Part shown: positions 6,323 through 7,497 of the stretch, piece after piece
How the letters are laid out: the number at the start of each line of letters is the position of its first letter
Position numbering within the stretch: the first letter of the stretch is position 1
Assembly: GCA_047634635.1 (NCBI GenBank)
Contig: JBLIIE010000217.1
Location: forward strand, 1-7,497
Origin: Granulosicoccus sp047634635
GTDB taxonomy: Bacteria; Pseudomonadota; Gammaproteobacteria; Granulosicoccales; Granulosicoccaceae
DNA: 7,497 nucleotides
Direction of reading: 5' to 3'
Position numbers and translations under genes: made by a program
The notes under the pieces: model-generated
What the model was told of the DNA's origin: nothing
Databases searched by the model: none
What the model saw: only the letters and a program-made list of their open reading frames with translations

Positions 6323-7069
6323 ATGCGAATTTTACTGCTAAATCCGAATATGAGCTCCGCAATGACCAACACCATGGCAACCGTTGCTCACTCGTTTGCC
6401 TCAGACAATGTAGAAATAATTCCAGTAACTGCAACAAAGGGTTTCCCCTACATCTCCTCGAGAGCCGAAGCCCAAATAGCGGGCGCGTTCGCACTGGAAA
6501 CTATTGCAGATCATGAAGATGACGTCGACGCAGTCATCATCGCAGCCTTCGGCGACCCGGGACTCAAAGCCGCTCGCGAACAATTCAATCTTCCCATTGT
6601 AGGGATGGCGCAGGCATCCATCGCAGCCGCGGCCCTACTGGGCGAACAATTCTCTATTGTCACCTTTACTCCTCTGATGTCCCGGTGGTATATCGATAGT
6701 GTTGAAGACAGCGGCCTTAGCTCTAAATTCCTGGGTGTGCGAACACCTGAGGCAAACACATTGGACCCGTTTGCCGACCAATCCACAATGGACACTGAAT
6801 TACTCCGACTAGTCAACCAATCCGTATCAGAGGATAGAGCTGATGTCGTCATTCTCGGTGGTGCCCCGCTGGCAGGCATGGCGTCCAAAATGCAATCACA
6901 GGTCAATACACTGCTACTAGATCCAATTTCAAGTGCGGTAGCGCTGGCAGAGTCTTTAGTCAAACTCAGTGACAAGGCCGCATTTGCCAATCGACACTCT
7001 CGGCCAGCCTTTAAAGAATCAACTGCCCTCTCTCAAGCTTTAACAAAATCAATGAAGGGAGATCTGTAG
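6323..7069 (+). CDS. Asp/Glu/hydantoin racemase-fold protein lacking both catalytic cysteines
   Basis: The 248-residue protein begins MRILLLNPNMSSAM, the usual opening of hydantoin/allantoin racemases of the Asp/Glu racemase superfamily. An in-frame TTG at 6311 would add four residues, but the ATG fits the family better. The first active-site segment reads IIAAFGDPGL (72-81), where typical members have a cysteine at the position of A75. The second reads VILGGAPLAGMA (176-187), with G180 where a cysteine is expected. The protein contains no cysteine anywhere, so the two-thiol proton-transfer mechanism is excluded. I recall a related group carrying the same AAFGDPGL and GGAPLAG forms, often labelled HupH-like or racemase-like without proven activity, so this is probably a real subfamily and not a decayed gene. 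It starts 14 bases after the PuuE-like gene and closes the operon. Function unknown; a role on the same imported compound is inferred. Confidence 0.85.
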   Translation: MRILLLNPNMSSAMTNTMATVAHSFASDNVEIIPVTATKGFPYISSRAEAQIAGAFALETIADHEDDVDAVIIAAFGDPGLKAAREQFNLPIVGMAQASIAAAALLGEQFSIVTFTPLMSRWYIDSVEDSGLSSKFLGVRTPEANTLDPFADQSTMDTELLRLVNQSVSEDRADVVILGGAPLAGMASKMQSQVNTLLLDPISSAVALAESLVKLSDKAAFANRHSRPAFKESTALSQALTKSMKGDL

Positions 7070-7074
7070 AAAAT

Positions 7075-7494
7075 ACTCCGGCGTTAGTGAGATACAGTAG
7101 GCCCAGATCACCGGAACCACGCAATGAATTCTGCCAACATTATCCTACTGTTTGGATGTGGCATCCGCTTTACAGGCCTACCGCAAGGAACTCAGAGAGA
7201 TCGGCAACGCTCTCTGCCTATTAGTCATAGTCTCAGAGTTAGGAGCAATGGTCGACTCCCTGTTATTGCTAAACTCTGATCCAGCTTTTTTCGTATCTCT
7301 GGTGCCCTATTTAATTCTATTGGCCACTAGTTTTATACTTCGGTTCCGGACTTGGCATATCGTTATTAGCTATCGCAGAGATTATCGGTTTTACTGAATT
7401 TCACAAGACAAACAGTATCAAAAATCTACTAGCGACTAGCTTCACTGCCATCAGCATCATAATTTTTGGAATCGGGGGCTTAATGCATGGCTAG
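7075..7494 (+). pseudogene. Decayed TauE/SafE-family membrane transporter (sulfite/organosulfonate exporter family)
   Basis: Segments matching consecutive parts of TauE/SafE transporters appear in successive different frames. The first is TPALV (7075-7089), like the family's FPALLA. Next is NSANIILLF in the frame of the ATG at 7124, like the family's ANATNTxALF. The frame then shifts to VASALQAYRKELRE and the hydrophobic VPYLILLATSFILRF (to about 7347). Finally YFGSGLGISLLA, FHKTNSIKNLLA and a hydrophobic run to GLMHG appear in a third frame (7336-7491), ending at TAG 7492-7494. The start of the gene, with the glycine-rich first membrane segment, is missing, as are about 35 residues between FILRF and YFGSG. 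Several frame changes plus two losses argue for decay over a sequencing error. An 81-residue open frame at 7152-7397 lies within it and should not be called a gene. The family match is from memory of its consensus. Confidence 0.65.
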
Positions 7495-7497
7495 AAG

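Noticed and set aside
7152..7397. 81-codon open frame as a small membrane protein
   Set aside because: Its sequence matches the middle of a TauE/SafE transporter, whose neighbouring segments are found in other frames on both sides. It is a piece of a pseudogene, and it starts on TTG with no ribosome site.
1..7497. CRISPR array, tRNA, rRNA, insertion sequence or integrase
   Set aside because: I saw no regularly spaced repeats, no cloverleaf-like sequence, no terminal inverted repeats with a transposase, and no recombinase gene on either strand.

Overview
The window reads like a proteobacterial chromosome, most likely a marine or other aquatic gammaproteobacterium. This rests on moderate base composition, a DctP/DctQ/DctM TRAP transporter, dense co-directional genes and a classical intrinsic terminator. 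The taxonomic guess is an inference from style, not from a marker gene. Every convincing gene is on the + strand.

Left part (1-2034): the tail of an upstream transcript ends at an intrinsic terminator (85-113). A single 609-residue ORF follows, carrying a complete acetate kinase (AckA) fused to a complete PduL-type phosphate acyltransferase. The two enzymes of the acyl-CoA / acyl-phosphate / acid + ATP route are therefore one polypeptide, with all expected catalytic and zinc-ligand residues visible in both halves.

Middle (2035-2543): about 510 bases with no convincing gene. The stretch holds a perfect TATAAT, a 12-base perfect palindrome, other short inverted repeats and a direct repeat. It is probably the control region of the operon that follows.

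Right part (2544-7069): a tight five-gene operon. It encodes a periplasmic solute-binding protein (DctP type), the small and large membrane subunits of a TRAP transporter, a PuuE-like (cofactor-independent allantoinase family) deacetylase-fold hydrolase, and an Asp/Glu/hydantoin-racemase-fold protein. The last protein has no cysteine at all, so it cannot use the two-cysteine racemase mechanism of its family. The simplest reading is uptake of a small anionic, probably amide- or ureide-containing compound, followed by hydrolysis and a further step of unknown nature. The substrate cannot be read from the sequence.

Right edge (7070-7497): a decayed TauE/SafE-family membrane transporter gene. Recognisable family segments lie in successive different frames, with the N-terminus and an internal piece missing.

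The strongest candidates for something new are the AckA-PduL fusion and the transporter / PuuE-like / cysteine-free racemase-like operon.
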